From: CALARM01 sp964431735
GTDB lineage: Bacteria; Vulcanimicrobiota; SpSt-956; JAKJGF01
Direction: 5' to 3'
Assembly (NCBI GenBank): GCA_964431735.1
Contig: CAYSLJ010000040.1
Coordinates: 1 to 45,982 of the forward strand
Length of the DNA stretch: 45,982 nucleotides
In this document: piece after piece, positions 1-8,115 of the stretch
Numbering within the stretch: the stretch's first letter is position 1
Layout: each line of letters begins with the position of its first letter
Notes under the pieces: model-generated
The model's database searches: none
Told to the model about the DNA's origin: nothing
Seen by the model: only the letters and a program-made list of their open reading frames with translations
Made by a program: the position numbers and the translations under genes

Positions 1-1
1 T

Positions 2-115
2 ATTACTGAGGTGAGCATAAATAATAAATATCTGATCTCGTGACGCGTAACGCGTAACGCGTGACGCGTGACGGGAGGAAGACTGTTATTACATGCTTAT
101 GCTCAGGTCAGTAAT
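2..115. repeat. Inverted-repeat element with central heptamer array
   Basis: An 18-bp arm at 2-19 (ATTACTGAGGTGAGCATA) and its imperfect reverse complement at 98-115 (two mismatches) enclose a tandem heptamer array at 39-75 built from TAACGCG/TGACGCG units. A degenerate second copy of the right arm lies near 182-205. No coding capacity is seen. It resembles a small non-autonomous hairpin element, and nothing is known of its mobility from this window. Confidence 0.7.
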
Positions 116-254
116 TATTAATTTTTATGAAACTAATTATAATATATACATGCTATCGTGCCCCATGACGGGGAAAAAATGTTTATTATATGCTTATAGT
201 CAGCTTAATAAAATACAATATCAATAAAATTACCTGCCAGAGGAGATGGTAAAA

Positions 255-782
255 GTGGCAATAAGAACTGACTGGAATAAAATTTTCGAAGAAATTAAAT
301 ATAATTTTTCTGCCGAAATAACGACAGGTTCAGGAGGATGGCCCCGGTTCGCCGGGAAACATAAAAACAGAGAATTTACTATTTTTCCTTCGTCAGGAGA
401 ACTTACCTTCCATATATCCCTGAAATCGGATTTTGAACTCGGCCTTACGAACGAAAGTATCTTTACTATTCTGCTGAAAGGATTTCAGCAGGATATTCAG
501 GTAGGAACAGAAGACTTTGACAGCCGCTATCTCATAAAAGGAGGCCCTGAAGAAAACGTTATAGATTTTCTGTCATATGACAGGGTAAGAGGAGCTATAA
601 GATGTTTTGAACCGATAAAATCATTACATCTGTGCCATTCATACCTTGAAATAACAAGAAAAATGGAAAGAAACGAACTGTTTACAATAGATAAAATGGA
701 TTTCCTTCTTGAAAGGTTCCTCTTTCTGGCAGACGGAATAGAAAATCCTGAAATCATAGAAGAAGATGATGAAGAAGACTGA
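255..782 (+). CDS. Hypothetical protein, about 176 aa
   Basis: A soluble acidic protein with no signal peptide or membrane segment and a strongly acidic C-terminus (EEDDEED). I do not recognise a family. The GTG at 255 is preferred to the in-frame ATG at 246, because the AGGAG at 241-245 directly abuts that ATG but sits 9 nt before the GTG, giving MAIRTDWNKIFEE. The mix of alternating hydrophobic strands and helices (TFHISLKSDFELGL, FLLERFLFLADGI) suggests a compact alpha/beta fold. It stands alone, convergent with the MATE gene, and is followed by a hairpin at 787-806. Function unknown. Confidence 0.65.
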   Translation: MAIRTDWNKIFEEIKYNFSAEITTGSGGWPRFAGKHKNREFTIFPSSGELTFHISLKSDFELGLTNESIFTILLKGFQQDIQVGTEDFDSRYLIKGGPEENVIDFLSYDRVRGAIRCFEPIKSLHLCHSYLEITRKMERNELFTIDKMDFLLERFLFLADGIENPEIIEEDDEED

Positions 783-786
783 ATTA

Positions 787-806
787 CCTGCGAATAAATT
801 CGCAGG
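787..806. terminator. Hairpin between convergent genes
   Basis: CCTGCGAA-TAAA-TTCGCAGG is a perfect 8-bp stem just after the stop at 782. No strong T tract follows, so it may be a weak or factor-dependent terminator for the upstream gene. Confidence 0.5.
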
Positions 807-907
807 ATTCCTGCTTCTCTGACCATGCTTGCCTTCGGCTGAAAACCTTCAGGTAGAGGCGCACTCTCCACAGGCGTCAATTCCCTGTATTCCACAGGTA
901 AGGAATT

Positions 908-2287
908 TCAGTGGCCAGAGCCTTCCGAAAACAAATAATCCTCTTTACTTCTTCTTTTCCACCATCCTCTGGAAAAGAAATATGTTACGAAAGTTCCCTT
1001 TAAAAAAGCACTTATACTTATAGCCCACCAGATACCTTCAACTCCCATATTACATTTAAAGGCAAGAAAATAGGCAAGAGGAATTCTTCCGACAGTAAGA
1101 GGAATATAAATCAATGTCGACGGCAGAGTATTTCCGAGCCCCGTAAAAACACCCTGAAATACTATTTCAAAACCCAGAAATATTTCACAGAAGCCTATAA
1201 TCCTCATATATTTCACCCCTTCAAAAAGCACTGTTTTATCATCTGTCATAATAGCAATAAAAGGATGGGGATATATGATAAATATGAGTGATACAGGCAA
1301 TAGAACGCATGTTACGTAGAAGATATTTACCCATGCGGCTTCTATCGCTTTTTTCATATCTTTTATGCCTGTATACTGGCCTGTCATGGTAGCGGCAGAT
1401 ACGGCAAAACCGGTACATATGAAATATGCCACTCCTTCTACCCTGTGACATATATTCAGGGCACAGAGGGCAGGAATATTACCGAGCATGGTAATAAATT
1501 TAGTAAGGAAAGGAAAAACCATACAAAAAATAAAATTACCCGTTGCAACAGGCACTCCTACCTTCATAATTTCAATGGAATCCTTCAGAGAAAAGTCTTT
1601 CATGGAAAAAGTAGAGGAGAGAAAATCTTTTTTTACAAGCAGAATTATCCTTATTACTATCCCCAGAGCCTGTGCTATGATGGTTGAAAGTGCGGCACCT
1701 CCCACCTCCATTCTTGGTATGAAACTATAGCCAAGGATCAGGAGAGGCGCAAGGACTATGTTAAACAAAATGGTTATTCCATTTGTCCAGAAGGTTGTTT
1801 TGGTATCGCCATGGGCGTTAAAAATTGTTCCTGTCGTAATAAAAAGAAAGGATATGACAAAATAAATATTCATAAAGTAAAAATATTCTTCAGTTGCTTC
1901 AAGTATGGAATCTGTAAGCCCCATACTCATGAATATGGGATGATATAAATAATTCATAATAACCGTTATGATGATTCCGACAAAAACTGACAGAATGAGG
2001 CCTTCCATGGCAATTTTCTGGTATCCTTTTCTGTCTCTTGCACCTGCATATTGAGCAACAAAGGAATTTACTCCTCCTGAAACAATATTGATAAGTGCAT
2101 AGAGAGCCCATGTTATAAAGGAAGCAGCGCCGACTGCGGCAAAGACCTCACTGTTACGGAGCAGTCCGAGCCAGAAAGCGTCGATGAATTCAAAGATAAT
2201 CTGACAGGTATAAGTAAGTATGGCAGGTATGGCAAGTTTTTTAATGGCTGTACTGTAAGGCAGACCTGTTATGTTCTGGCTGGACAT
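908..2287 (-). CDS. MATE family efflux transporter
   Basis: A 459-residue integral membrane protein, the usual MATE length, with about 12 hydrophobic segments in two similar halves. The N-terminal half has the family-typical start (LPYSTAIKKLAIPAILTYTCQ) and a loop containing NSFVAQYAGARD; the second half repeats it with SAATMTGQYTGIKDMKKA. MATE proteins export cationic drugs or metabolites by Na+ or H+ antiport across the inner membrane; the substrate here cannot be told. The start ATG follows an AAAGGAAA site. It is monocistronic, followed upstream of its start by a heptamer hairpin, and convergent with the gene at 255-782. Confidence 0.93.
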   Translation of the reverse strand: MSSQNITGLPYSTAIKKLAIPAILTYTCQIIFEFIDAFWLGLLRNSEVFAAVGAASFITWALYALINIVSGGVNSFVAQYAGARDRKGYQKIAMEGLILSVFVGIIITVIMNYLYHPIFMSMGLTDSILEATEEYFYFMNIYFVISFLFITTGTIFNAHGDTKTTFWTNGITILFNIVLAPLLILGYSFIPRMEVGGAALSTIIAQALGIVIRIILLVKKDFLSSTFSMKDFSLKDSIEIMKVGVPVATGNFIFCMVFPFLTKFITMLGNIPALCALNICHRVEGVAYFICTGFAVSAATMTGQYTGIKDMKKAIEAAWVNIFYVTCVLLPVSLIFIIYPHPFIAIMTDDKTVLFEGVKYMRIIGFCEIFLGFEIVFQGVFTGLGNTLPSTLIYIPLTVGRIPLAYFLAFKCNMGVEGIWWAISISAFLKGTFVTYFFSRGWWKRRSKEDYLFSEGSGH

Positions 2288-2310
2288 TTTTTTTCCTTTA
2301 TGATATTATC

Positions 2311-2393
2311 GTGAGTCGTGAGTCGTGAGTGGAAGATTGTCTTTATGACTCACTACTCACTTAAATTCCAATAAGTGATGAAATACACCATAA
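2311..2393. repeat. Heptamer hairpin plus dispersed repeat C
   Basis: 2311-2332 is a tandem array of GTGAGTC-like heptamers. 2347-2360 carries the reverse-complement units (GACTCAC TACTCAC), so the two can pair. Directly after, 2361-2393 is a reverse copy of the dispersed sequence whose core is ATAGTGTATTTCATAA, also found at 11241, 17851, 29622 and 36364. Confidence 0.75.
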
Positions 2394-2556
2394 ATTGTTA
2401 TTATAACAGTAAATCAACCTTCTGTCCTGTAATATTTATCACAGATTCTTATAGAGAGGTATCTTTATGATTAAAATAAAAAAGAAAAAATAAGTCAATC
2501 AATACACACGGGAGATTATACAAAAATAAAAGAGTAATTCATTTAAAAAGATATTT

Positions 2557-3378
2557 TTACAGATAGTGTAAAGATGAATCATTTATTTCTACATTCATTT
2601 TTTCACCTTTAATCTCTACCTGTCTTTCCCAGTAATAAAATATCTGTTTTTTGGACTCATCAACCTGCATAATATAACCGTTTCCGCTTGATTTTACAGA
2701 TGTCTCAGTCGGGTTAAGCAATATATAGGTCTGATTCGGATAGACAGGATTCGGACATCCGGGAGACGGATAATTCTGACAGGGATAATTATTATACTGA
2801 TAAGGATAAGGATAGGTCTGGCCTACATAGAGGCCGGGACTCTTTGTATAAGTATTTTCATAACCCCAGTTAGTTGTAATTTTGTTATTGTCTCCCCCTG
2901 TAAAAAGTTCGTATCTCTGGCTCTTCACCATATACTGGCCGGGAGGCAGGAATACTTTATATACCCTGTCGCCGTACATACCAAGTTCTTTAATACAGGT
3001 CCCGTCCTGATTGTAAATAGAAATTTTCACCGGCTTATAAATATCTATATCATTTGATTTTATACTGAAATTACACTCACAAAGTTTTAAAGTTATCTTA
3101 AGTTCTCCGCCATAGTTTTCTGCCGAAACGAGTCCCATAAGATTACAGCAACCTCTCAACTGATAATATTTTTCCCCTTTTACAGTCTCATATGGTACGG
3201 TTTTAAAATAATCTTCCTTAAATCCGAAGACAGAAATTTCACTGTAAGGAATATATGGCTCATTATTCAGGAGAATATAATTCATATCTCTCCCGTTTAC
3301 CGTCACTTTCATAGCATCCTGTCCGAGTGCAGGTAAAATCATGATAAAAACAAGTAATAAAAATAATATTTTTTTCAT
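2557..3378 (-). CDS. Secreted protein with copper amine oxidase N-domain-like region
   Basis: A 273-residue exported protein. Residues 1-20 form a clear signal peptide (KKILFLLLVFIMILPALGQ). The next 80 residues (VTVNGRDMNYILLNNEPYIPY, then a second strand-rich block) resemble the copper-amine-oxidase N-terminal-like beta/alpha domain common in secreted proteins. A region near residues 185-220 is rich in Tyr, Pro and Asn (PYPYQYNNYP) and looks disordered. Two cysteine pairs occur (GCCN and CECN). The start has a good AGGAGG upstream. It is divergent from the lipoprotein gene at 3711. The selenoprotein candidate at 34546 carries a similar N-terminal domain. Role unknown; a cell-envelope function is likely. 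Confidence 0.7.
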   Translation of the reverse strand: MKKILFLLLVFIMILPALGQDAMKVTVNGRDMNYILLNNEPYIPYSEISVFGFKEDYFKTVPYETVKGEKYYQLRGCCNLMGLVSAENYGGELKITLKLCECNFSIKSNDIDIYKPVKISIYNQDGTCIKELGMYGDRVYKVFLPPGQYMVKSQRYELFTGGDNNKITTNWGYENTYTKSPGLYVGQTYPYPYQYNNYPCQNYPSPGCPNPVYPNQTYILLNPTETSVKSSGNGYIMQVDESKKQIFYYWERQVEIKGEKMNVEINDSSLHYL

Positions 3379-3471
3379 AAATTAACCTCCTTACATTTAT
3401 TTCCTGGTATAATTATACCATAAAATTGCATAATCAGACAGGATAATTGCATTGATAGTTTATTCAACCGG

Positions 3472-3630
3472 TCGTGATGCGTAACGATTGACGCGTGACG
3501 GGTTTATATCCATACGCATTACGCTTTACGCTTTACGAGATTTTATAGTTATGAAAGTAACTATGGACTGCAAGAAAAATAACTCTGGCAAATATCCTCG
3601 CATGACGCGTCACGCGTGACGCGTCACGAT
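3472..3630. repeat. Heptamer arrays with partial element A; fills the 332-bp gap
   Basis: The space between divergent genes holds two heptamer blocks: 3473-3537, with inverted arms (GCGTAAC.., then ACGCATT ACGCTTT ACGCTTT), and 3602-3630 (ACGCGTC/ACGCGTG). Between them, 3561-3600 is a reverse-orientation half copy of the inverted-repeat element found complete at 36161-36289 (shared core GGACTGCA/GGAAAAATAACTC, then GGCAAAT). No coding sequence is seen here. Confidence 0.7.
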
Positions 3631-3710
3631 CTAATATAATTGAAACATTTATTTAATTTTCATTCCTATAACAGATAGCCGCCTTATATTAATAAAAGGA
3701 GAAATGATAA

Positions 3711-4469
3711 ATGGCAGAACGTATTTTTTACATATTGTTAATTTCGCTTTCTCTGTCTATATTAAATTCCTGCGGTGCAACAGCACCGTCACTGCCTGCT
3801 TTCAACACCGGAGATGCTGCAACTGAAGAAGAATTACAAATGGACAGGCTTTTCCCCAGCCAATCCGTATCAAAATGGATCTATAGATTCAGAGAAGTAA
3901 AATACTCAAATTATTATGACATGATAATATATGAATTTAACAGTAATGAAACCAGGGAAGTACTTCCAGCAGATGCTCCCTATGTGGCAATAAGACAATC
4001 AGGAGACAGTTATTTTGCCACAACCAGAGCAGTATATAAAAAGACGTCATCCACACTTATACTCAATAATTTAAAATATGAGTATGAAACTGACACACAG
4101 GGCTTTAACGGCATGTTGCTATATCTACCGGTACAGTTAGGTTTTACCTGGAAAGCAGACCTTCCTTTTCAGGGTCATGATTACTACTTAACAATGGAAG
4201 ACGGTGAGAATAAAATATCTACCATATCAGACATAGCATATACTCCTGCCGGAACCTTCAACCACTGTGTAAGGACTGATTTTACGGCAAGCGGTACAAA
4301 AACATTTGTAAATACAGGCAGTGTAAGTGTTTCCTGTGCAATAACATCATGGTATGCCCCTGATGTGGGACTCGTAAAGAGTAAAAGCGTATTAAATATT
4401 TCATCTTATGAGGATTCATCTATAGATGAACGGATTGATATAAACAGAGAACTGGAAAGTTATGAATAA
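3711..4469 (+). CDS. Putative lipoprotein
   Basis: A 252-residue protein with a type II signal peptide: a hydrophobic stretch followed by a lipobox LNSC, so Cys21 is the likely lipidated residue. The mature part is beta-rich, with many Tyr and Thr, and no family I can name; conserved-looking text such as MLLYLPVQLGFTWKAD and GTFNHCVRTDF suggests a surface beta-sandwich. AAGGAG at 3696-3701 sets the ATG at 3711. Its last 8 nt overlap the start of the nuclease gene, so the two are translationally coupled. Probably an envelope protein of unknown role. Confidence 0.7.
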   Translation: MAERIFYILLISLSLSILNSCGATAPSLPAFNTGDAATEEELQMDRLFPSQSVSKWIYRFREVKYSNYYDMIIYEFNSNETREVLPADAPYVAIRQSGDSYFATTRAVYKKTSSTLILNNLKYEYETDTQGFNGMLLYLPVQLGFTWKADLPFQGHDYYLTMEDGENKISTISDIAYTPAGTFNHCVRTDFTASGTKTFVNTGSVSVSCAITSWYAPDVGLVKSKSVLNISSYEDSSIDERIDINRELESYE

Positions 4470-5304
4470 TATAGCAGAGAAACATATTATAATACCAGCC
4501 GATTTTCAATTCAGTCAGGCAAATCTTCAGGATTATAAAGACTGTCCCAGAAGGTTCCAGCTGACTTATTTATTAAAACTCCCGTGGCCGTCGGTAGAAG
4601 CGGAACCGGTAACGGAACATGAGAGAAATTTATATCTGGGAACAGCCTTTCATCGTATGGTTTATCAACATATAATGGGAGTACCGGAAGAAGATCTTCA
4701 AAAAATGATTGATGACAGAGATTTAAAATTATGGTGGCATAATTATATTCAATACAGACCTTATGATATATCAGGCAAACTGTATCCTGAAACAGCTCTG
4801 TCATGCCATGGTGGAGGATTTTCTATTACAGGGAAATATGATCTCATAGCTCTTTTCGGAGACAGAGCCATTATTATTGACTGGAAAAGCTCCAGAAAAA
4901 AACCTTCCAAAACCTTTCTTCAAAATCGCATACAGACACGATTATACTTATATCTTCTCATTGAAGGAGGAAAATATTTTAACAATGGCCTCCCCTTTGC
5001 CCCTGACAGAGTAGAGATGATGTACTGGTTTCCTTCTTTTCCTGAAAGTCCCGAATTTTTCAGCTATAGTTTTTCTGAATATAAAAAAGACAAAGAATTT
5101 TTATCATGTCTCATTCAGGAGATCAGCAGTTCGAAAGAATTCAGATTGACAGAAGAAGTAAAACACTGTCTTTACTGTTCCTATCGTTCTCTGTGTGAGA
5201 GAGGCATAAAGGCAGGATCTATAGATGAAATGGAAGATGAAATAGACATTAAAGAAACAGATATTAATCTGGATTTTGACCAGCTCGGAGAAATAGAATT
5301 TTAA
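4462..5304 (+). CDS. PD-(D/E)XK nuclease with Cas4/AddB-type Fe-S cluster
   Basis: A 280-residue RecB-family exonuclease-like protein. The nuclease core shows H64, D127 (GKYDLIA), D140 and K142 (IIIDWKSSRKKP) and Q158, the usual metal-binding and catalytic set. Four cysteines, C28 (YKDCPRRF) and C236, C239, C245 (CLYCSYRSLC), match the split 4Fe-4S arrangement of Cas4 and AddB, where the cluster clamps the N- and C-termini. No helicase, Cas protein or CRISPR is near, so this is a stand-alone enzyme, probably in DNA repair or processing. It overlaps the upstream lipoprotein gene by 8 nt. The acidic C-terminal tail beyond residue 255 is extra. Confidence 0.85.
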   Translation: MNNIAEKHIIIPADFQFSQANLQDYKDCPRRFQLTYLLKLPWPSVEAEPVTEHERNLYLGTAFHRMVYQHIMGVPEEDLQKMIDDRDLKLWWHNYIQYRPYDISGKLYPETALSCHGGGFSITGKYDLIALFGDRAIIIDWKSSRKKPSKTFLQNRIQTRLYLYLLIEGGKYFNNGLPFAPDRVEMMYWFPSFPESPEFFSYSFSEYKKDKEFLSCLIQEISSSKEFRLTEEVKHCLYCSYRSLCERGIKAGSIDEMEDEIDIKETDINLDFDQLGEIEF

Positions 5305-5340
5305 ACGTAACGCGTGACGCGTAACAGGTGACGCGTTACG
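5305..5340. repeat. Heptamer array between convergent genes
   Basis: AACGCGT/GACGCGT units with a 7-bp period start at the stop codon of the nuclease gene and end just before the asd stop. The tail ACGCGTTACG is the inverted form, so a hairpin is possible. Confidence 0.75.
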
Positions 5341-5352
5341 TATTACTGTTAA

Positions 5353-6435
5353 TCACAGAAAAATCCCTTTTCTGTACATAAGCTCTGCATTCAAAAGAGC
5401 CGCTCCTGCAGCACCTCTCAGGGTATTGTGACTTAAAATTACCATCTTAAAATCCAGCAGATTACATGGTCTTATTCTTCCGACTACTGCAGTCATACCA
5501 TTGCCTTCCATCAAATCGATTCTCGGCTGCGGTCTGTCTGGTTCAGTCATTACTATGACAGGTTTCTCCGGTGCCATAGGAAGTCTCAATGACTGAGGTT
5601 CTCCTCTGAATGAGTGTAAAACTTCAGTTATTTCCCCTACAGATGTTTTCTTATTGAGTTTTACACTTATACAGCACATATGGCCGTCAAGGACGGGAAC
5701 CCTGTTACAGTGAGCACTTATTTTTATTGGAGCATTTATTATTTCATCACCTTTATATGTACCGAGTATCTTCAGAGGTTCAGTTTCAGCCTTTTCTTCT
5801 TCTCCTCCTATATGGGGAACAACATTTCCCAGTATATCCATGGAAGGAACTCCCGGATAACCGGCTCCGCTTATAGCCTGCATGGACACGAGATGAACCT
5901 GTTCCACTCCGAATTTCTCATGCAGTGCTTTTAAGACCATTGTCACTCCCATTATAGTACAGTTGGAATTGGTTAATATAAATCCCCCTGATTTCTTATA
6001 TGAATCCTGATGTTTTATCAATTCAAGATGTTCCGGGTTCACTTCGGCACTCATCAGAGGAACATGTTTATCCCACCTGTGATTTTTTGAATTGCTTACA
6101 ACTACATATCCTTTACTGGCAAACTCTTCTTCGATTTCTCCCGCAACAGAACTGTCCAGGCCGGAAAAAAGTATTTTACAGTCCAGAGGAGGTTTACATT
6201 CTTTTACTGTCAATTTTTTTGCCATTTCAGGAATATGAGCGCTTATTTTCCATCTTCCCGATACAGCTTTTTCATATAATTTGCCGGCACTTTTTTCAGA
6301 AGCACAGAGTTCTGTCAGTTCAAAATACATGTGCCCGTCAAGTAACTGAATAAATCTCTGGCCCACAGTGCCTGTTGCACCTAAAATTCCTGCTTTTACT
6401 TTTCTGAATATAGTTCCCGGTTTTACCTGTTCCAT
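5353..6435 (-). CDS. asd: Aspartate-semialdehyde dehydrogenase, archaeal/fungal type
   Basis: Converts 4-phospho-aspartate to aspartate semialdehyde with NADPH, the branch point to lysine/diaminopimelate, threonine and methionine. At 360 residues it fits the family. The nucleotide-binding loop is GILGATGTVGQRF (17-29), the active-site cysteine is C159 in TNSNCTIMG, a Gly-rich SGAGYPG follows, and the substrate-binding HCNRVPVLDGH block is present. The SNCT text and overall layout are those of the archaeal/fungal-type enzyme rather than the classical E. coli type. The start follows AGGAGAG. It lies 12 nt after the SEC-C gene and is last in a lipB-lipA-SEC-C-asd run, where the lipoate link is probably only positional. 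Confidence 0.93.
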   Translation of the reverse strand: MEQVKPGTIFRKVKAGILGATGTVGQRFIQLLDGHMYFELTELCASEKSAGKLYEKAVSGRWKISAHIPEMAKKLTVKECKPPLDCKILFSGLDSSVAGEIEEEFASKGYVVVSNSKNHRWDKHVPLMSAEVNPEHLELIKHQDSYKKSGGFILTNSNCTIMGVTMVLKALHEKFGVEQVHLVSMQAISGAGYPGVPSMDILGNVVPHIGGEEEKAETEPLKILGTYKGDEIINAPIKISAHCNRVPVLDGHMCCISVKLNKKTSVGEITEVLHSFRGEPQSLRLPMAPEKPVIVMTEPDRPQPRIDLMEGNGMTAVVGRIRPCNLLDFKMVILSHNTLRGAAGAALLNAELMYRKGIFL

Positions 6436-6447
6436 AAACGCTCTCTC

Positions 6448-7149
6448 CTATTCTTCCCTGGTTGAATTAATTTTACTTAAAATTCTTCTCAAAAGAACTT
6501 TAACTTTTTCAGGATCGGCAGTATTAAGGGCAATTCCTTTTTCTATATATTCCACTGATTCTGAAGAAAATCCGCTTTCAACGAGAGAATTGGATAAATT
6601 ATAATAGTTCCAGAGATTATCAGGATATTTCTCAATAAGATCCAGGAATATGCTCTTTCCTTCCTGTAACTGTCCGGAATTAATAAGTAATTCTCCTTTA
6701 AGCCCCAGAGCCTCCTGATCAAATTTCCCGCCCTTCTGTCCGTCATATTTTATCAATTCATTGCAGAACAGAAGTGCTCTCTCATAATTTCCTGTTCTTT
6801 TATAATAATTTATTACCCTGAAAAACAGATCAATATTATCAATATCTTCTTCTTTTTTGTAAAGCACTATTTCAAATATCTCTATTGCCTCATCTTCCCT
6901 GTTACGGGAAACGAGTTTCTCTGCAATGACAAGTTTTTCCTGAGAAGAAGCTTCCATAATATCATCTCTGGTTACAGAAAACGTATCTTCCTTTTTCCCG
7001 TTCATTTCTCTGTTCTGTCCCTGCCTTCTCTGAGAAGGATGTTCCTGCTGCTGTGCCATTCCCATCATCATCATTTTGGGAAGACAGCAGTCTCTAAATC
7101 TGACTCCGCTGCCACAGGGGCATGGTTCATTTGCTTTTACCATTTTCAT
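6448..7149 (-). CDS. SEC-C zinc-motif protein with TPR-like helices
   Basis: A 233-residue cytosolic protein. Residues 10-22 form a SEC-C motif (CPCGSGVRFRDCC), the small zinc-binding tail module first seen in SecA, here unusually at the N-terminus. A charged, Gln-rich linker follows, then from about residue 80 paired helices of TPR type (IEIFEIVLYKKEEDIDN, YERALLFCNELIKY, LWNYYNLSNSLVESG). The SEC-C part probably binds a partner such as SecB or the ribosome in other proteins; the partner here is unknown. AGGAGG sits 8 nt before the ATG. It is probably cotranscribed with asd. Confidence 0.8.
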   Translation of the reverse strand: MKMVKANEPCPCGSGVRFRDCCLPKMMMMGMAQQQEHPSQRRQGQNREMNGKKEDTFSVTRDDIMEASSQEKLVIAEKLVSRNREDEAIEIFEIVLYKKEEDIDNIDLFFRVINYYKRTGNYERALLFCNELIKYDGQKGGKFDQEALGLKGELLINSGQLQEGKSIFLDLIEKYPDNLWNYYNLSNSLVESGFSSESVEYIEKGIALNTADPEKVKVLLRRILSKINSTREE

Positions 7150-7174
7150 AAATTATACCTCCTATGTTTTTAAC

Positions 7175-7204
7175 CGTGACGCGTGACGCGTAACGCGTGA
7201 CGCG
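7175..7204. repeat. Heptamer array
   Basis: Four CGTGACG/CGTAACG-type units between the end of lipA and the SEC-C gene start. It lies inside a same-strand gene run, so it is probably transcribed in the reverse sense. Confidence 0.75.
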
Positions 7205-7212
7205 AGGTAAAA

Positions 7213-8064
7213 CTAATCTAAAATATCGCTTCTATAATAAGAACTTCTCACTAAAGGGGCAGATATTACTTTTTTCATACCAATCTTTTCCCCTTCCTCT
7301 TTGAAGAATATAAATTCTTCAGGAGCAATATAACGGTCTACGGGAAAATGATTCCTTGAAGGAGACAGATACTGTCCTATTGTAAGAATCTGGCATCCTG
7401 CATCTACGAGATCTTTAATTACCGATAGAATCTCTTCTTTTGTTTCTCCCAGTCCTACCATAAGACCTGATTTTATAATAATATCCTTATTAATCTCTCT
7501 CGCCATTCTTATCACATCTATAGACCTTTCATATATGGCCTGAGGCCTTACTGCATGATAAAGTGACGGAACTGTTTCCACATTATGATTGAACACATCC
7601 GGATCCGAGGAAATTACTGTTTTAACAGCCTTTTTACTGCCCTGAAAATCAGGTGTTAACACTTCAATCTTAGTTCCCGGAGAAAGTTTTTTTATTGCTC
7701 TTACTGTTTCTGAAAAATGCTCTGCCCCGCCAAGGGGGAGATCATCTCTTGTAACAGATGTTATAACAGAATAGCTTAAATTTAAATTTAAAATAGTAAG
7801 GGCAATATGGTCAGGTTCGGAAGGGTCAGTTAAGCCAGGAATGCCATGGGTGACGGCACAGAACCTGCAATCTCTTGTACATATATTTCCCATTATCAAA
7901 AAAGTCGCTTTCCCGCAGGAAAAGCATTCTCCAATATTGGGACATTTTGCTTCCTGACATACAGTATGAAGATTTCTGTCTTTCAATATATTTACCAGTT
8001 TACCGTATTGCTTCCCTGAAGGAAGTTTTGTTCGCAACCATACAGGTTTTTTTGTTATTTTCAT
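7213..8064 (-). CDS. lipA: Lipoyl synthase
   Basis: A radical SAM enzyme that inserts two sulfurs into protein-bound octanoyl groups. At 283 residues it is standard for the family. The auxiliary cluster cysteines are C36, C41 and C47 (CQEAKCPNIGEC), and the SAM-cluster cysteines C62, C66 and C69 (CTRDCRFC). The sulfur-donating cluster also uses a C-terminal serine in RSSYYRSD, present here. GLGET is seen as expected for SAM contact. The start follows GGGAAAG. It lies 51 nt downstream of lipB in the same direction, the classic pairing of octanoyl transfer and sulfur insertion. Confidence 0.97.
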   Translation of the reverse strand: MKITKKPVWLRTKLPSGKQYGKLVNILKDRNLHTVCQEAKCPNIGECFSCGKATFLIMGNICTRDCRFCAVTHGIPGLTDPSEPDHIALTILNLNLSYSVITSVTRDDLPLGGAEHFSETVRAIKKLSPGTKIEVLTPDFQGSKKAVKTVISSDPDVFNHNVETVPSLYHAVRPQAIYERSIDVIRMAREINKDIIIKSGLMVGLGETKEEILSVIKDLVDAGCQILTIGQYLSPSRNHFPVDRYIAPEEFIFFKEEGEKIGMKKVISAPLVRSSYYRSDILD

Positions 8065-8115
8065 AGTTATCTTTCCCGTTGATGTAATTTTTCTCTATTC
8101 ATTTCCATCTGATTG

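Noticed and set aside
39..75. CRISPR-like array
   Set aside because: The repeats are 7 bp with no spacers, and no cas genes are present.
527..895. Minus-strand frame of 122 aa
   Set aside because: It lies antisense over the better-supported gene at 255-782, has no Shine-Dalgarno and no recognisable domain.
4462..5304. Part of a CRISPR-Cas locus (Cas4)
   Set aside because: No Cas1, Cas2 or array within the window; only the nuclease fold and cluster are shared.
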